DNA from: Caldanaerobius polysaccharolyticus DSM 13641
GTDB taxonomy: Bacteria > Bacillota > Thermoanaerobacteria > Thermoanaerobacterales > Caldanaerobiaceae
Direction: 5' to 3'
DNA: 64,000 nucleotides
Assembly (NCBI RefSeq): GCF_000427425.1
Contig: NZ_KE386494.1
Span: 1,007,730-1,071,729, forward strand
Shown piece after piece: positions 33,657-43,007 of this stretch. The translations under genes were made by a program, and so were the position numbers. Position 1 is the first letter of the stretch; each line of letters begins with the position of its first letter. The notes under the pieces were generated by a model. It was not told where the DNA came from. It saw only the letters and a program-made list of their open reading frames with translations, and did no database searches.

Positions 33657-35728
33657 ACGGCGAATTCCTTTCTGTCTTTAAATTCCTCTTTCTTGCCGTT
33701 GTTCCAACACTGCACCGGCCTGTAATATCCTACTACCCTGCTGTAGACCTCGCAGTCATTCCCGCAATAAGGACATGTAAAATGCTCTCCCGAAATATAA
33801 CCGTGATCGTTGCACACGGAAAAGGTTGGTGTAATCGTATAGTACGGTATCCGGTAATTGTAAGCGATCTTCTTAACCAACGCCTTGCAGGTTTCCACGT
33901 CGTTTATCCTCTCACCTATGAAGCCATGCAATACCGTTCCTCCCGTGTACTTGCACTGCAACTCTTCCTGAAGGTCCAGCGCTGTAAATATGTCGTCAGT
34001 AAAGTCCACAGGAAGCTGAGTGGAATTGGTGTAATATGGCTCATCGCGGCCACAAGTTATTATATCCGGAAACATTTCTTTGTCCTTTTTGGCTAGCCTG
34101 TACGATGCCCCTTCTGCAGGCGACGCCTCCAAATTGTAGAGAATCCCCGATTCCTGCTGGTATTCCTCCATCTTTGCCCTCATAAAATCCAGTACTTCCA
34201 GCGCAAAAGAGCGACCTTTTTCTGTGGTTATATCAACGCCCATAAAATTCAATAGCGCTTCGTTCATGCCTATAAGACCTATGGTATTGAAGTGGTTCTG
34301 CCAGTAGGAACCAAACCTCTTGTATATATCCCTCAGATAGAACCTGGCATAAGGATACAAACCTTCTTGGGTCAACCTCTCCAACACCTCACGCTTTATC
34401 TCAAGGCTTGTCCTGGCTATGTCCATGAGCCTTCCCACTCTCGATAAAAACTCCTCTTTTGTCTTGGAAAGATATCCTATCCTTGGCATATTGATTGTCA
34501 CGACACCGATGGAACCGGTCAGTGGGTTAGCCCCAAAAAGCCCGCCCCCGCGCTTTCTCAGTTCTTTGTTGGAGAGACGAAGTCTGCAACACATTGACCT
34601 GACATCTTCAGGCTTCATATCGCTGTTTATAAAATTGCTGAAATACGGAAGGCCGTACTTTGCTGTCATCTCCATTACCTTATCCACTACAGGGCTGTCC
34701 CAATCGAATTCCTTCGTGATATTGTAAGTGGGTATGGGGAATGTGAATATGCGGCCACTGGCATCTCCTTCCATCATCACCTCGGCAAAAGCCGTGTTGA
34801 GCATATCCATCTCTTTCTGAAACTCTTTGTACGTCCTATCCATAAGCTGCCCGCCTATTATCACGGGCTCATCGGCTAGTATACCAGGTACAACCAGATC
34901 CATGGTTATGTTGACAAAAGGAGTCTGAAATCCTACCCTCGTAGGGACGTTCAGGTTGAATATGAACTCTTGCATAGCCTGCTTGACCTCTTTATACGTG
35001 AGGCCATCGTAGTATATAAACGGAGCCAGGTATGTATCAAAATTAGAAAACGCCTGAGCTCCCGCCGCTTCTCCCTGGAGGGTGTAGAAAAAGTTTACGA
35101 TCTGTCCTAACGCCGTCCTGAAATGCTTTGGCGGTTTGCTTGCTACCTTACCCTCAACTCCTGTAAATCCGCTTAAAAGCAGATCGCGCAAATCCCAGCC
35201 GCAACAGTACACAGACAGCAAGCCTAAATCGTGAATGTGAAAATCTCCGTTGACGTGAGCATCCCTTACCTCTTTGGGATATATCTTGTTGAGCCAGTAC
35301 TTGGAGATCACAGTAGTAGATATGTGGTTGTTGAGCCCCTGAAGGGAAAATCCCATGTTGCTGTTTTCGTTTATCCTCCAATCTACCTTGCCAATGTACT
35401 GATCAACTGTCTCCTCTATGTCCAGAAACAATTTTTTAAAATCCCTGATATCCTGATGCTGCTTTCTGTACAGTATATAAGCTTTTGCCGTCCTGGCATG
35501 GCCGTTTTCTATGAGCACTTTTTCCACTACATCCTGGACATCCTCAACCGACGGTATGGAATCATTGAACCTCTGTTCGATAACCTCTACCACCTGCAAC
35601 ATAAGCGCATGGGCTATGGTTCTGTCGCTTCCTCCAACCGCTTTAGCCGCCTTAAATATGGCCTGTTCTATTTTGCCCTCTTCAAAAGGCACGACGGAAC
35701 CATCCCTTTTTCTAATATATGTAATCAC
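33653..35728 (-). CDS. nrdD: Anaerobic (class III) ribonucleoside-triphosphate reductase
   Basis: The 691-residue protein has an N-terminal ATP-cone (IRKRDGSVVPFEEGKIEQAIFKAAKAVGG, about 1-90), the glycyl-radical barrel (HIHDLGLL, CCRLRLSNKELRKRGGGLFG) and a C-terminal zinc site (CPYCGNDC) before the radical loop RVVGYYRPV, with Gly667 as the likely radical site. It reduces NTPs to dNTPs without oxygen. It starts at GTG behind GGGGG, with two NrdR boxes upstream. Operon: nrdD-nrdG. Confidence 0.96.
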   Translation of the reverse strand: MITYIRKRDGSVVPFEEGKIEQAIFKAAKAVGGSDRTIAHALMLQVVEVIEQRFNDSIPSVEDVQDVVEKVLIENGHARTAKAYILYRKQHQDIRDFKKLFLDIEETVDQYIGKVDWRINENSNMGFSLQGLNNHISTTVISKYWLNKIYPKEVRDAHVNGDFHIHDLGLLSVYCCGWDLRDLLLSGFTGVEGKVASKPPKHFRTALGQIVNFFYTLQGEAAGAQAFSNFDTYLAPFIYYDGLTYKEVKQAMQEFIFNLNVPTRVGFQTPFVNITMDLVVPGILADEPVIIGGQLMDRTYKEFQKEMDMLNTAFAEVMMEGDASGRIFTFPIPTYNITKEFDWDSPVVDKVMEMTAKYGLPYFSNFINSDMKPEDVRSMCCRLRLSNKELRKRGGGLFGANPLTGSIGVVTINMPRIGYLSKTKEEFLSRVGRLMDIARTSLEIKREVLERLTQEGLYPYARFYLRDIYKRFGSYWQNHFNTIGLIGMNEALLNFMGVDITTEKGRSFALEVLDFMRAKMEEYQQESGILYNLEASPAEGASYRLAKKDKEMFPDIITCGRDEPYYTNSTQLPVDFTDDIFTALDLQEELQCKYTGGTVLHGFIGERINDVETCKALVKKIAYNYRIPYYTITPTFSVCNDHGYISGEHFTCPYCGNDCEVYSRVVGYYRPVQCWNNGKKEEFKDRKEFAV

Positions 35729-35738
35729 AGCTGTATAC

Positions 35739-35785
35739 CCCCAATATATAGTATACTAATACAATTATCATACTATATATTCTAC
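35739..35785. promoter_or_regulatory. Pair of NrdR boxes upstream of nrdD
   Basis: Box 1 (35739-35754, core CAATATATAG) fits the NrdR core CwATATATwG exactly; box 2 (35770-35785, core CTATATATTC) differs only in the last base. Their centres are 31 bp apart, three helical turns, as is usual for NrdR pairs. Confidence 0.75.
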
Positions 35786-35826
35786 CACCACAGAACTAAA
35801 ATCTCAAGAGATGGTTTTAAAAATAT

Positions 35827-35872
35827 AAGGTAGCAGAAGGATTTTTCATGGATTTCCTCTGCTACCTTTTGA
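35827..35872 (-). terminator. Terminator after the Wzz-like gene
   Basis: AGGTAGCAGAGGA and its near-complement (one bulged base) form a stem followed on the minus strand by TATATTTTTA. Confidence 0.65.
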
Positions 35873-35893
35873 AACAAGTAAAAATATGCTTTT

Positions 35894-36838
35894 TCATTGT
35901 GGCGTATTTAATTTAACAGAATCGCTTGAATTTTTCCAATACTCCATAAAAAATACGACAAATACGCTAACCATAATACCAAGTATAAAAGCTATTGATA
36001 TATTCAACAATTTCTTAGGCGACACAGGTTGTTCAGGGAGTAACGCCTTATTTGTTATCAAAATACTTTGTTCTCCTAATTTTGAGGCTTTAATTAACTC
36101 CAGCATATTGTATTTCTCCATCATTATGTCTCTGGATTTTTTAAGCAAATTTAACTTCGTCTGCTTTTCGCTTATTAATGTTTTGTCGTTTGTGTTTAAA
36201 GCCTCATTAAGGTCCTGAGTAGCCTTATCAATTTTCTCGTTTTGAAGTTTAATCAGCTGACCCAATGTTACCATCAGTTTATCTGTCTGCTTATTATTTC
36301 TATTAATTATATAATCCCTGAATTTTTCGGCTATTGTATCAGCTATCTCCATAGCAAGCCTGGGATTATTATCTTTCACAGTTATATCGATCAAATTGGT
36401 TTTATCTATAACAGTAACATTTACGCGGGATTTTAAATCATCAATAGTATACCTGTCATTTAATTTCAATTGACTTATCGCATCCTGCAACACAACGGGG
36501 TTGGTTACCTCTTCTTTGAACGTGTCAACAGTCATGTCAGGATATTTCAACAAAGAGGACAAAAGCGAAGATATATCTTTATCCGTAACATCACTGTAGA
36601 TATTATCACCGGAAGAGTTGTTACCCGGTATTATTACCGTAGTATCCGACCCAAAAAAACCTGTGGATGGCGTAACATCCGTCACCACAATTTTCGTAGA
36701 CGCTTCGTATGTAGGCTTTATAACAAAAAAACTCAAAAAAGCCGAAAAAAGCGTAGAAATAATGGTAATTAAGGCAATTATCTTCCTGCCTCTCCAAACA
36801 ACTTCTATTATCTCTCTTAATGATATTTCTTCTTCCAC
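35894..36838 (-). CDS. Wzz/YveK-type chain-length determinant (capsule or exopolysaccharide)
   Basis: The 314-residue membrane protein has two terminal membrane segments (about 20-42 and 278-298) around an extracytoplasmic, coiled-coil-rich domain (TQDLNEALNTNDKTLISEKQTKL). The proline-rich LLPEQPVSPKKLLN before the second segment is typical of Wzz. It regulates polysaccharide chain length, in Gram-positives usually with a separate tyrosine kinase that is not encoded here. It starts at GTG after AAGGAGG. Confidence 0.85.
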   Translation of the reverse strand: MEEEISLREIIEVVWRGRKIIALITIISTLFSAFLSFFVIKPTYEASTKIVVTDVTPSTGFFGSDTTVIIPGNNSSGDNIYSDVTDKDISSLLSSLLKYPDMTVDTFKEEVTNPVVLQDAISQLKLNDRYTIDDLKSRVNVTVIDKTNLIDITVKDNNPRLAMEIADTIAEKFRDYIINRNNKQTDKLMVTLGQLIKLQNEKIDKATQDLNEALNTNDKTLISEKQTKLNLLKKSRDIMMEKYNMLELIKASKLGEQSILITNKALLPEQPVSPKKLLNISIAFILGIMVSVFVVFFMEYWKNSSDSVKLNTPQ

Positions 36839-36920
36839 TATTTTCCTCCTTTGCTTCCTATTCTTTATTTTTCTATATTATTATAAATATTTTTAACGCA
36901 AAAGACAAGTAAAAGGTATA

Positions 36921-37586
36921 TTACCTGCCTTTCCTATATCCATCCATTATCTCCGAAAAAATCTCAGCAGTAGTAGGCGGCGTATACGTTATAGCATTAG
37001 CGCCCGCTTCAATAGTTCTCAGTATAGATTCATCCGAAGGACCCCCTGTGGCTATAATTGGCACCTGGGGAAACTCATCTCTCACCTTTCTTACAATCTC
37101 AGGGGTATTTCTTGCCCCTGATATGTTGAGAATAGTAGCACCTGCTTCCAGCCTTCCCTTCACGTCGTCTTTTTCAGAAATAATAGTGACCACAATAGGT
37201 ATGTCTATGGTCTGCCTCATTTTTTTGATAGTTTCATTGGGCGTAAGCGCATTTACCACAACACCTATGGCCCCCTGAAATTCCGCATCGAGGGCTAAAT
37301 TTACCACCCTTTTGCCCTGGGTCTGCCCTCCTCCTACACCGCAAAACACCGGCAGATCCGATGCCATCATGAGTGCATGGGTTATAATGGGTTGCGGCGT
37401 AAAAGGATAGACTGCAATTACCGCGTTAGCGTTGGTATTTCTTATAACGGCAATATCCGTCGAAAAAACCAGGGATTTTATAAGCTTTCCGAAAATTTTT
37501 ATACCTGACGCCTCGTTGATCACCTCAGGCACCTTTATCATTTTCTGTCTTAACTGCGAAGTAATTTCTGGAATATACCCACTCAC
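36921..37586 (-). CDS. TIM-barrel protein of unknown function
   Basis: The 221-residue protein shows a regular alternation of beta strands and helices and glycine-rich phosphate-binding ends (CGVGGGQTQGK near 85, TILNISGARN, PIIATGGPSDESILRTIEAGANAITYTPPTT). This fits a phosphate- or nucleotide-binding TIM barrel. I do not recognise the specific enzyme. It begins with GTG after GGAGGGG. It sits between the Wzz-like gene and a divergent polysaccharide deacetylase, without other clues. Confidence 0.6.
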   Translation of the reverse strand: MSGYIPEITSQLRQKMIKVPEVINEASGIKIFGKLIKSLVFSTDIAVIRNTNANAVIAVYPFTPQPIITHALMMASDLPVFCGVGGGQTQGKRVVNLALDAEFQGAIGVVVNALTPNETIKKMRQTIDIPIVVTIISEKDDVKGRLEAGATILNISGARNTPEIVRKVRDEFPQVPIIATGGPSDESILRTIEAGANAITYTPPTTAEIFSEIMDGYRKGR

Positions 37587-37804
37587 AGCTTTCCCCTCCC
37601 ATTTTACATACTAATACTTTTAACTAATGCTTTTATATATTATATTTATTCTACACCTTCCGTCAAACCCTTCTGTCAAAGCTTAAACACATCTTAAATT
37701 TTTGTTAATTTTGTATAAAAAATATTGTTATATTGCACAGCAAGTGTCATAATATATTTTGCCTACATAATATCTATTATACAACCACAGGTTGGAGGAA
37801 TATT

Positions 37805-38653
37805 ATGAAAAGCGTAAATCCAGAGCACAGGGCCGTTTTTATTTTCCTTGCGCTTTTACTTGTAATAGGAATTTTTATATACGCCAGAACAGCCGGCGAT
37901 CATAAGACGATGTACAAGCAGTTTTATTCCACCAGAGGAATCCCTGTCCTCATGTACCACAAGGTAAACCCCGATAGAAAGACAGGCGGTTTAGGCCTCA
38001 GGGTACTGCCTAAAGATTTTGATTGGCAGATGGATTACCTGTATAAGCACGGATTTCACACCGTATCATTGGAAGACGTAATTGATTACTGGCACCACAA
38101 AAAGCCGTTGCCACCAAACCCAATCGTCATAACCTTCGACGACGGCTACCAGGATAATTATACATACGCTTTTCCCATACTAAAAAAATACCACTTTACA
38201 GCTACGATATTTGTTGTGGTAAATTCCATCGGGAAAACAAACTTTTTTGACGCAGACAGAAAGGTCCAACCTGTAAACAAAATGCTGTCACTAAAGCAAA
38301 TAAAAGAGTTAAACGCATACGGCATAACCATAGGAGCCCATACCATGAACCATCCCCATCTGGCAAAGATAAGTTTAGACCAGGCCAGAGAAGAGATAAT
38401 AAACTCAAAAAAGGCGCTGGAAAAAATCCTGGGCAAACCCGTATTGGTGTTTTCTTATCCTTATGGCAGTTACGACAAAAATGTAGAGAAAATCGTCAAA
38501 GAAGCGGGTTATAAAGCTGCTGTAACCACAAGACAGGGCATCAACTTCCCCGATTCAGATCCGTATGCTCTAAAGCGCATACGCATAATGGGAATGTACA
38601 GCCACAGGAAATTTATTTATGAACTAAACAGATACTACAAAAAGCGGTTTTAG
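37805..38653 (+). CDS. Membrane-anchored polysaccharide deacetylase
   Basis: The 282-residue protein has an N-terminal membrane anchor (VFIFLALLLVIGIFIYA) and a NodB domain. Motifs visible are ITFDDGYQDN (catalytic and metal Asp), IGAHTMNHPHL (metal His pair) and FSYPYGSYDKN. It removes acetyl groups from peptidoglycan or a surface polysaccharide, outside the membrane. ATG 37805 is preceded by TTGGAGGAA; the longer ORF start at 37733 is unsupported. Confidence 0.92.
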   Translation: MKSVNPEHRAVFIFLALLLVIGIFIYARTAGDHKTMYKQFYSTRGIPVLMYHKVNPDRKTGGLGLRVLPKDFDWQMDYLYKHGFHTVSLEDVIDYWHHKKPLPPNPIVITFDDGYQDNYTYAFPILKKYHFTATIFVVVNSIGKTNFFDADRKVQPVNKMLSLKQIKELNAYGITIGAHTMNHPHLAKISLDQAREEIINSKKALEKILGKPVLVFSYPYGSYDKNVEKIVKEAGYKAAVTTRQGINFPDSDPYALKRIRIMGMYSHRKFIYELNRYYKKRF

Positions 38654-38694
38654 GTATCATAACATCAAGAGAAAAAAATTCTCGCCCATGTTTA

Positions 38695-38723
38695 TTGACA
38701 ATTGCGTAAAATAAAGATATAAT
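38695..38723 (+). promoter_or_regulatory. Consensus promoter of amt
   Basis: Perfect TTGACA (38695-38700) and TATAAT (38718-38723) with a 17-base spacer. The start point would be about 38730, just before the first leader hairpin. Confidence 0.9.
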
Positions 38724-38730
38724 AATGACA

Positions 38731-38766
38731 TCGTGAACGACGTTGTTCATTCAGGCGATGAAGCCT
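38731..38766 (+). promoter_or_regulatory. Two-hairpin leader element upstream of amt
   Basis: Hairpin 1 is TGAAC-loop-GTTCA (38734-38749) with six-base loop GACGTT; hairpin 2 is AGGC-loop-GCCT (38753-38766) with six-base loop GATGAA. Hairpin 2 shares bases with the 5' arm of the terminator. An alternative long stem CATCG/CGATG also exists. This resembles paired-hexaloop antiterminators of ANTAR proteins. Confidence 0.5.
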
Positions 38767-38808
38767 TTAAAAGGGTTATATTTACCCTTTTAAAGGCTTT
38801 TATTTTTT
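38761..38808 (+). terminator. Conditional terminator in the amt leader
   Basis: AAGCCTTTAAAAGGGT pairs with ACCCTTTTAAAGGCTT and is followed by TTATTTTTT. It lies between the promoter and the amt start, so transcription of amt needs read-through. Confidence 0.9.
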
Positions 38809-38835
38809 AAATTTCAAAATCAAGGAGGGATCTTT

Positions 38836-40116
38836 TTGAATACAGGTGATACTGCATTTGTGCTAATCTCCGCTGCTCTCGTCATGTTCATGACACCGGG
38901 AGTAGCACTGTTTTACGGTGGAATGGTCAGAAGAAAAAACGTGTTGGGTACCATGATGCAAAGCTTTATAATCATAGCTCTGGTATCTGTCATATGGGTC
39001 TTATTAGGATATTCTCTTTCTTTTGGGCCAGACGTAAATCACATCATAGGAAGCCTCAAGTGGTGGGGCTTAAACGGCGTTGGGTTAAAACCAAACCCCA
39101 ACTATGCTTCATCTATTCCTCACATGGCTTTTGCCGTGTATCAGATGATGTTCGCTATCATAACGCCAGCCCTCATAACAGGGGCTTTTGCAGAGCGCAT
39201 GAGATTTAAGCCTTTCCTCATATTCATCGCTCTTTGGAGCATTCTCGTATACTCCCCCTTATCCCACTGGGTCTGGGGAAATGGCGGATGGTTAAGGACA
39301 TTAGGCGTGCTGGACTTTGCTGGGGGAAATGTGGTGCACATAAGTTCAGGCGTATCCGGGCTTGTGCTGGCATTGGTACTTGGTAAAAGGCTGCGCTATG
39401 GCCAAGAACCCATGATTCCCCACAACCTGCCCATGGTGGTATTAGGTGCCGCAATACTCTGGTTTGGCTGGTTTGGATTCAACGCAGGCAGCGCTTTGGC
39501 CGCAAACGAATTGGCCGTAAACGCTTTTGTCACTACCAACACAGCCGCAGCGATGTCCTCGCTAAGCTGGATGATTACCGAATGGATGGTCACTAAAAAA
39601 CCTACGCTATTTGGCGCTGCCAGCGGCGCAGTAGCTGGCCTTGTGGCCATTACCCCTGCTGCTGGGTTTGTAAGCCCTCTGTCTTCAATAGTGATAGGAC
39701 TCATAAGCGGCATATTGTGTTATTATACCGTCAATATAATGAAGTACAAACTGGGCTACGATGATTCACTGGACGCTTTCGGAATACATGGAATAGGAGG
39801 CACATGGGGCGCTATAGCTACCGGTTTATTCGCTTCTAAAGCCATCAATCCCGCTGGTGCTAACGGCTTATTCTTCGGAAATCCTCATCAGCTGCTCGTT
39901 CAGTTTATAAGCGTAATAGTGACATACGCATTCGCTGCTGTGGCATCCTTTATCATAATAAAAGCCATATCCATATTCACTCAGGTAAGGCTGAGCGAAG
40001 AAGAGGAAGAGCTGGGGCTGGACCTTACACAGCACGGCGAAGAAGCATATCCATATACCGAAAGCATCGCTTTATCCAATACCCATAAACACATCAAGCA
40101 AGAGCAGGCAGTTTAA
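38836..40116 (+). CDS. amt: Ammonium transporter
   Basis: The 426-residue Amt/MEP protein has about eleven membrane segments and key motifs: LFYGGMVRRKNVLGTMMQSF, GNVVHISSGVSGLV (pore His), FGWFGFNAGSALAAN and GIHGIGGTWGAIATGLFA (second His). The C-terminal cytosolic tail (LSEEEEELGLDLTQHGEEAYPY) matches the GlnK-contact region of Amt. No glnK/glnB follows. It starts with TTG 7 bases after AAGGAGGG. Its 3' end overlaps mntH (opposite strand) by 45 bases. Confidence 0.95.
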   Translation: MNTGDTAFVLISAALVMFMTPGVALFYGGMVRRKNVLGTMMQSFIIIALVSVIWVLLGYSLSFGPDVNHIIGSLKWWGLNGVGLKPNPNYASSIPHMAFAVYQMMFAIITPALITGAFAERMRFKPFLIFIALWSILVYSPLSHWVWGNGGWLRTLGVLDFAGGNVVHISSGVSGLVLALVLGKRLRYGQEPMIPHNLPMVVLGAAILWFGWFGFNAGSALAANELAVNAFVTTNTAAAMSSLSWMITEWMVTKKPTLFGAASGAVAGLVAITPAAGFVSPLSSIVIGLISGILCYYTVNIMKYKLGYDDSLDAFGIHGIGGTWGAIATGLFASKAINPAGANGLFFGNPHQLLVQFISVIVTYAFAAVASFIIIKAISIFTQVRLSEEEEELGLDLTQHGEEAYPYTESIALSNTHKHIKQEQAV

Positions 40117-41343
40117 GCTAATTATTACCGATGCCACAAACCACCCGAACAACTTCGTATACAGCCCATTGACAAATTGACCCATTATGTCCTTTTTCCC
40201 TGTGATCAATAAAAGGGGAATTACAGCTGCAGGCAATGCGAAGCTCAGTATGACCTGGCTTACAACCAAAGCCTTCATCGGGTTAACATTAAGGCCAATT
40301 ATAACCATGGCAGGAACCATAGTGATCAGCCTTCTTAAAAACAAAGGTATCTTTACACCCACAAAGCCATCCATAACGACCTCTCCTGCCATGGTACCCA
40401 CAGCAGAGGAAGACAGACCTGAAGCCAGCAACGCCACCGCAAATGCTACACTGGATAAAGGCCCCATAAGGGGCTCCAGTGATTTATGAGCCTGTTCTAT
40501 GGTATCCACCCTTATTCCCCTGCTGTAGAAAACCGCTGCCGATACAACGACCATTGCCGCATTGACGATGAAGGCTATATTCATGGCTAAAACCACATCT
40601 ATCTTTTCCATAAGCAAATGCCTTTTCTTGTATTCATAGGACTTATCTTTATTTCTGCACTGAACCAGCTCTGAATGCAAAAATATCACATGAGGCATAA
40701 CCGTGGCTCCCAGCATCCCTACGGCGATTAAAAGGGCATCGTTGTTTTCAAGAGCTGGAATAAAAGTGTGCACGCCTACCTGTATCCAATCAGGACTGGC
40801 AACAAACAGCTCTATTCCATATGCAACGCATATAACTCCCACAAGAGACGATATTATAATTTCTAAAATCCTCTGACCGTACCTCTTCGCATAGGTTATT
40901 AAAAATGTTATAGCGCCTGTTAACAACCCAGCGTAAACCAACGGAATATTAAACAGCAGGTACAAGCCCAGCGCTCCTCCTAAAAATTCTGCCAAGGTGG
41001 TAGCAATAGCTGCCATCTCAGCTATTGCCCACAAAAACCAGTTTAACTCTCTCGAAAACACCTTACTGCACATTTGAGGTAGTGTATACCCCGTAGCTAT
41101 TCCCAACTTTGCCGATATGACCTGCAAGAAAATAGCCATGATATTGCTCCACAGGATAACCCATATAAGGCTGTAATTAAACGCAGACCCTCCCTTAATA
41201 TTGGTAGCAAAATTCCCAGGGTCAATATACGCTACGCTGACTACAAAAGCAGGGCCTAGATACCTTACAATTTGGAAGTTCTTTACCGCGCCCTTGATTT
41301 TGTTGTAAAAAAGCAATGGTTGCTCAGTTATCACATCGTTCAC
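40072..41343 (-). CDS. mntH: Nramp-family Mn(II)/Fe(II) transporter
   Basis: The 423-residue protein has about eleven membrane helices and the Nramp metal site AYIDPGNFATNIKGG (DPGN) in helix 1 and GATVMPHVIFLHSELVQ (MPH) in helix 6. It imports divalent metal with protons. The mntR-like regulator is divergently encoded. The start is uncertain: GTG 41343 (with AAGG) or GTG 41334 (after AGGTG). It overlaps the end of amt tail to tail. Confidence 0.93.
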   Translation of the reverse strand: MNDVITEQPLLFYNKIKGAVKNFQIVRYLGPAFVVSVAYIDPGNFATNIKGGSAFNYSLIWVILWSNIMAIFLQVISAKLGIATGYTLPQMCSKVFSRELNWFLWAIAEMAAIATTLAEFLGGALGLYLLFNIPLVYAGLLTGAITFLITYAKRYGQRILEIIISSLVGVICVAYGIELFVASPDWIQVGVHTFIPALENNDALLIAVGMLGATVMPHVIFLHSELVQCRNKDKSYEYKKRHLLMEKIDVVLAMNIAFIVNAAMVVVSAAVFYSRGIRVDTIEQAHKSLEPLMGPLSSVAFAVALLASGLSSSAVGTMAGEVVMDGFVGVKIPLFLRRLITMVPAMVIIGLNVNPMKALVVSQVILSFALPAAVIPLLLITGKKDIMGQFVNGLYTKLFGWFVASVIISLNCLLLLDVFMGIG

Positions 41344-41398
41344 CTGCCTTCTATAATTTTCAAAAGGCTTAATTTAACCGCCTCTAATTTTTTTACCT

Positions 41399-41423
41399 AA
41401 TGTAAAATATGAATATTAACATT
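41399..41423. promoter_or_regulatory. Inverted repeat between mntH and mntR (possible MntR operator)
   Basis: AATGT...ACATT arms, 15 bases apart and partly symmetric inside, lie in the divergent promoter region. Position suggests a metalloregulator site; the match to DtxR/MntR consensus is weak. Confidence 0.35.
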
Positions 41424-41476
41424 CACCGGTTACACATATAAATAAACTAAACATACTGAATGGCAGGTGAATGCAA

Positions 41477-41938
41477 ATGCAAGAGGATGAATTTTACACA
41501 TTTCGTGAATATATGAAAAGAGAAGAAAATACGCTAACAGCTTCCATGGAAGATTACCTTGAAATGATATACCGCCTTTGTGCCCACACCCCCTATACCA
41601 GGATAAACGAGCTGGCCGCCGCTTTAAACGTACAGCCTCCATCGGCCACAAAAATGGTACAAAAATTATCGGATTTAAACTTGATAGATTACAGAAAATA
41701 CGGCATAATCACCCTTACAGAGAAAGGGCAACAAATCGGCAAAGCCCTGCTAAAGCGCCACGAGATCATAAAAGAATTTTTAAGCCTCATAGGCATAACC
41801 GACAGTATCCTTGAAGAAACCGAAAAGATAGAACATACGATAAGCGATGAGACATTAAAAAAGCTAAATGAACTCGTATCCTTCTTTAAAAGCAACCCTC
41901 ATATCATCGCTATGTTCCACAATTATAAAAAACCGTGA
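41477..41938 (+). CDS. mntR: MntR/DtxR-family metal-dependent repressor
   Basis: The 153-residue protein has a winged-helix domain (LTASMEDYLEMIYRLC...INELAAALNVQPPSATKMVQKLSDLNLIDY) and a dimerisation domain with metal ligands (LLKRHEIIKEFLSLIG, TEKIEHTISDETLKKL). It likely represses mntH when Mn(II) is high. There is no SH3-like C-terminal domain, as in MntR. ATG 41477 follows AGGTGA by 6 bases; ATG 41471 is too close. Confidence 0.9.
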   Translation: MQEDEFYTFREYMKREENTLTASMEDYLEMIYRLCAHTPYTRINELAAALNVQPPSATKMVQKLSDLNLIDYRKYGIITLTEKGQQIGKALLKRHEIIKEFLSLIGITDSILEETEKIEHTISDETLKKLNELVSFFKSNPHIIAMFHNYKKP

Positions 41939-41942
41939 AATA

Positions 41943-43007
41943 CTATCTGTCCCATAGCCGTAGCGCCAGCATAAGCCCAAATAGCCCTGCCACAAATTTG
42001 GACACCATAAACGGTACCAGCATACTCGGCGCTACACTTGACACAAACCCCATCTGGCCACCAAACACAAAAGCACCGCTTATGGCAAAAGCTGAACATA
42101 CTACTTTCCCCTTGGCATTCATATTTTTAAAATTGCCAAATACCAGTAAATTAGTAGCGAGATTACCCAGCAAGCTGATAACAGAGGAGCTGTCAATGCC
42201 GTATCTATTTCCTATCTTTTTTAAAAAACTGCCAAAAAACTTTTCCAGCACAGCCAGCATTGGGTACGCACCGCCCAGTATAAAGGCGATTTTCCCCACC
42301 ACAGACATAACTTGTTGCAGCGGAATAACTTCAAAACCCAGGTTGATACCAAAAACAGAATAACCTCCTTGTGCTAGCAGCCCTGCAGTACTTAATCCTA
42401 TTATCACCTTTCCAAAGGCATCAAAGCAGCCCAGCAAAACATCAGGTATCAGCGATAACCCTATTCCTATAAAAGCTGAAATAACCAGTATAGGCAGCAT
42501 ATCCTTCAGCAGTTTAAGGGGATTTAAGCCATACCACAATCCGGCGGCAAAACAACCTATTGGTATCGCTATTACTCCTATCATCACGCCCTTAGAAAAA
42601 TACCTCTGCTCATCTCTGGATATCATCCCCATAGCTACGGGTATAGAAAAGCTTATGGCTGCACCCAGATTGGAAGCCACCACAACACCAGAAAACAGCC
42701 CCATTTTCTCATCAAAAGCTAAGCTTCGGGCTATCTGATATCCACCCATATCCACTGCTAAAAAACTAGCGGCAATCGCAGAAGGATCTACGCCAAAGAC
42801 CTTAGATACAGGAGTTATCGCTATTAATAGAACTTGGGATATAGCAGGCGATATGGAGTAAATACCTATCATACCAAGGCCCACCGCTCCCATTGCCTTG
42901 ATCCCTTCTTCAAACTTTTTGCCCAGTCCTAGAGGAGATCCTATGGCGTAATCTAATCCACCTATTGCAAAAAACACGCCTATCAAATACAGCACCACAT
43001 TTCCCAT
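41943..43007 (-). CDS. eutH: EutH-like ethanolamine permease
   Basis: The 354-residue membrane protein has about ten hydrophobic segments. It resembles EutH along its length: IGGLDYAIGSPLGLGKKFEEGIKAMGAVGLGMIGIYSI, FLAVDMGGYQIA, and FVFGGQMGFVSSVAPSMLVPFMVSKFVAGL. EutH assists ethanolamine uptake. No other eut genes or microcompartment genes occur in the window, so an orphan transport role is implied. ATG 43007 lies 9 bases after AAAGGA. Its end meets mntR tail to tail (4-base gap). Confidence 0.88.
   Translation of the reverse strand: MGNVVLYLIGVFFAIGGLDYAIGSPLGLGKKFEEGIKAMGAVGLGMIGIYSISPAISQVLLIAITPVSKVFGVDPSAIAASFLAVDMGGYQIARSLAFDEKMGLFSGVVVASNLGAAISFSIPVAMGMISRDEQRYFSKGVMIGVIAIPIGCFAAGLWYGLNPLKLLKDMLPILVISAFIGIGLSLIPDVLLGCFDAFGKVIIGLSTAGLLAQGGYSVFGINLGFEVIPLQQVMSVVGKIAFILGGAYPMLAVLEKFFGSFLKKIGNRYGIDSSSVISLLGNLATNLLVFGNFKNMNAKGKVVCSAFAISGAFVFGGQMGFVSSVAPSMLVPFMVSKFVAGLFGLMLALRLWDR

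Noticed and set aside
38730..38766. Glutamine riboswitch (glnA motif) upstream of amt
   Set aside because: The GTTCATTC segment is suggestive, but the second conserved block (GGACGGAAGTAGG-like) is absent and the paired hexaloop arrangement with overlapping terminator explains the leader better.
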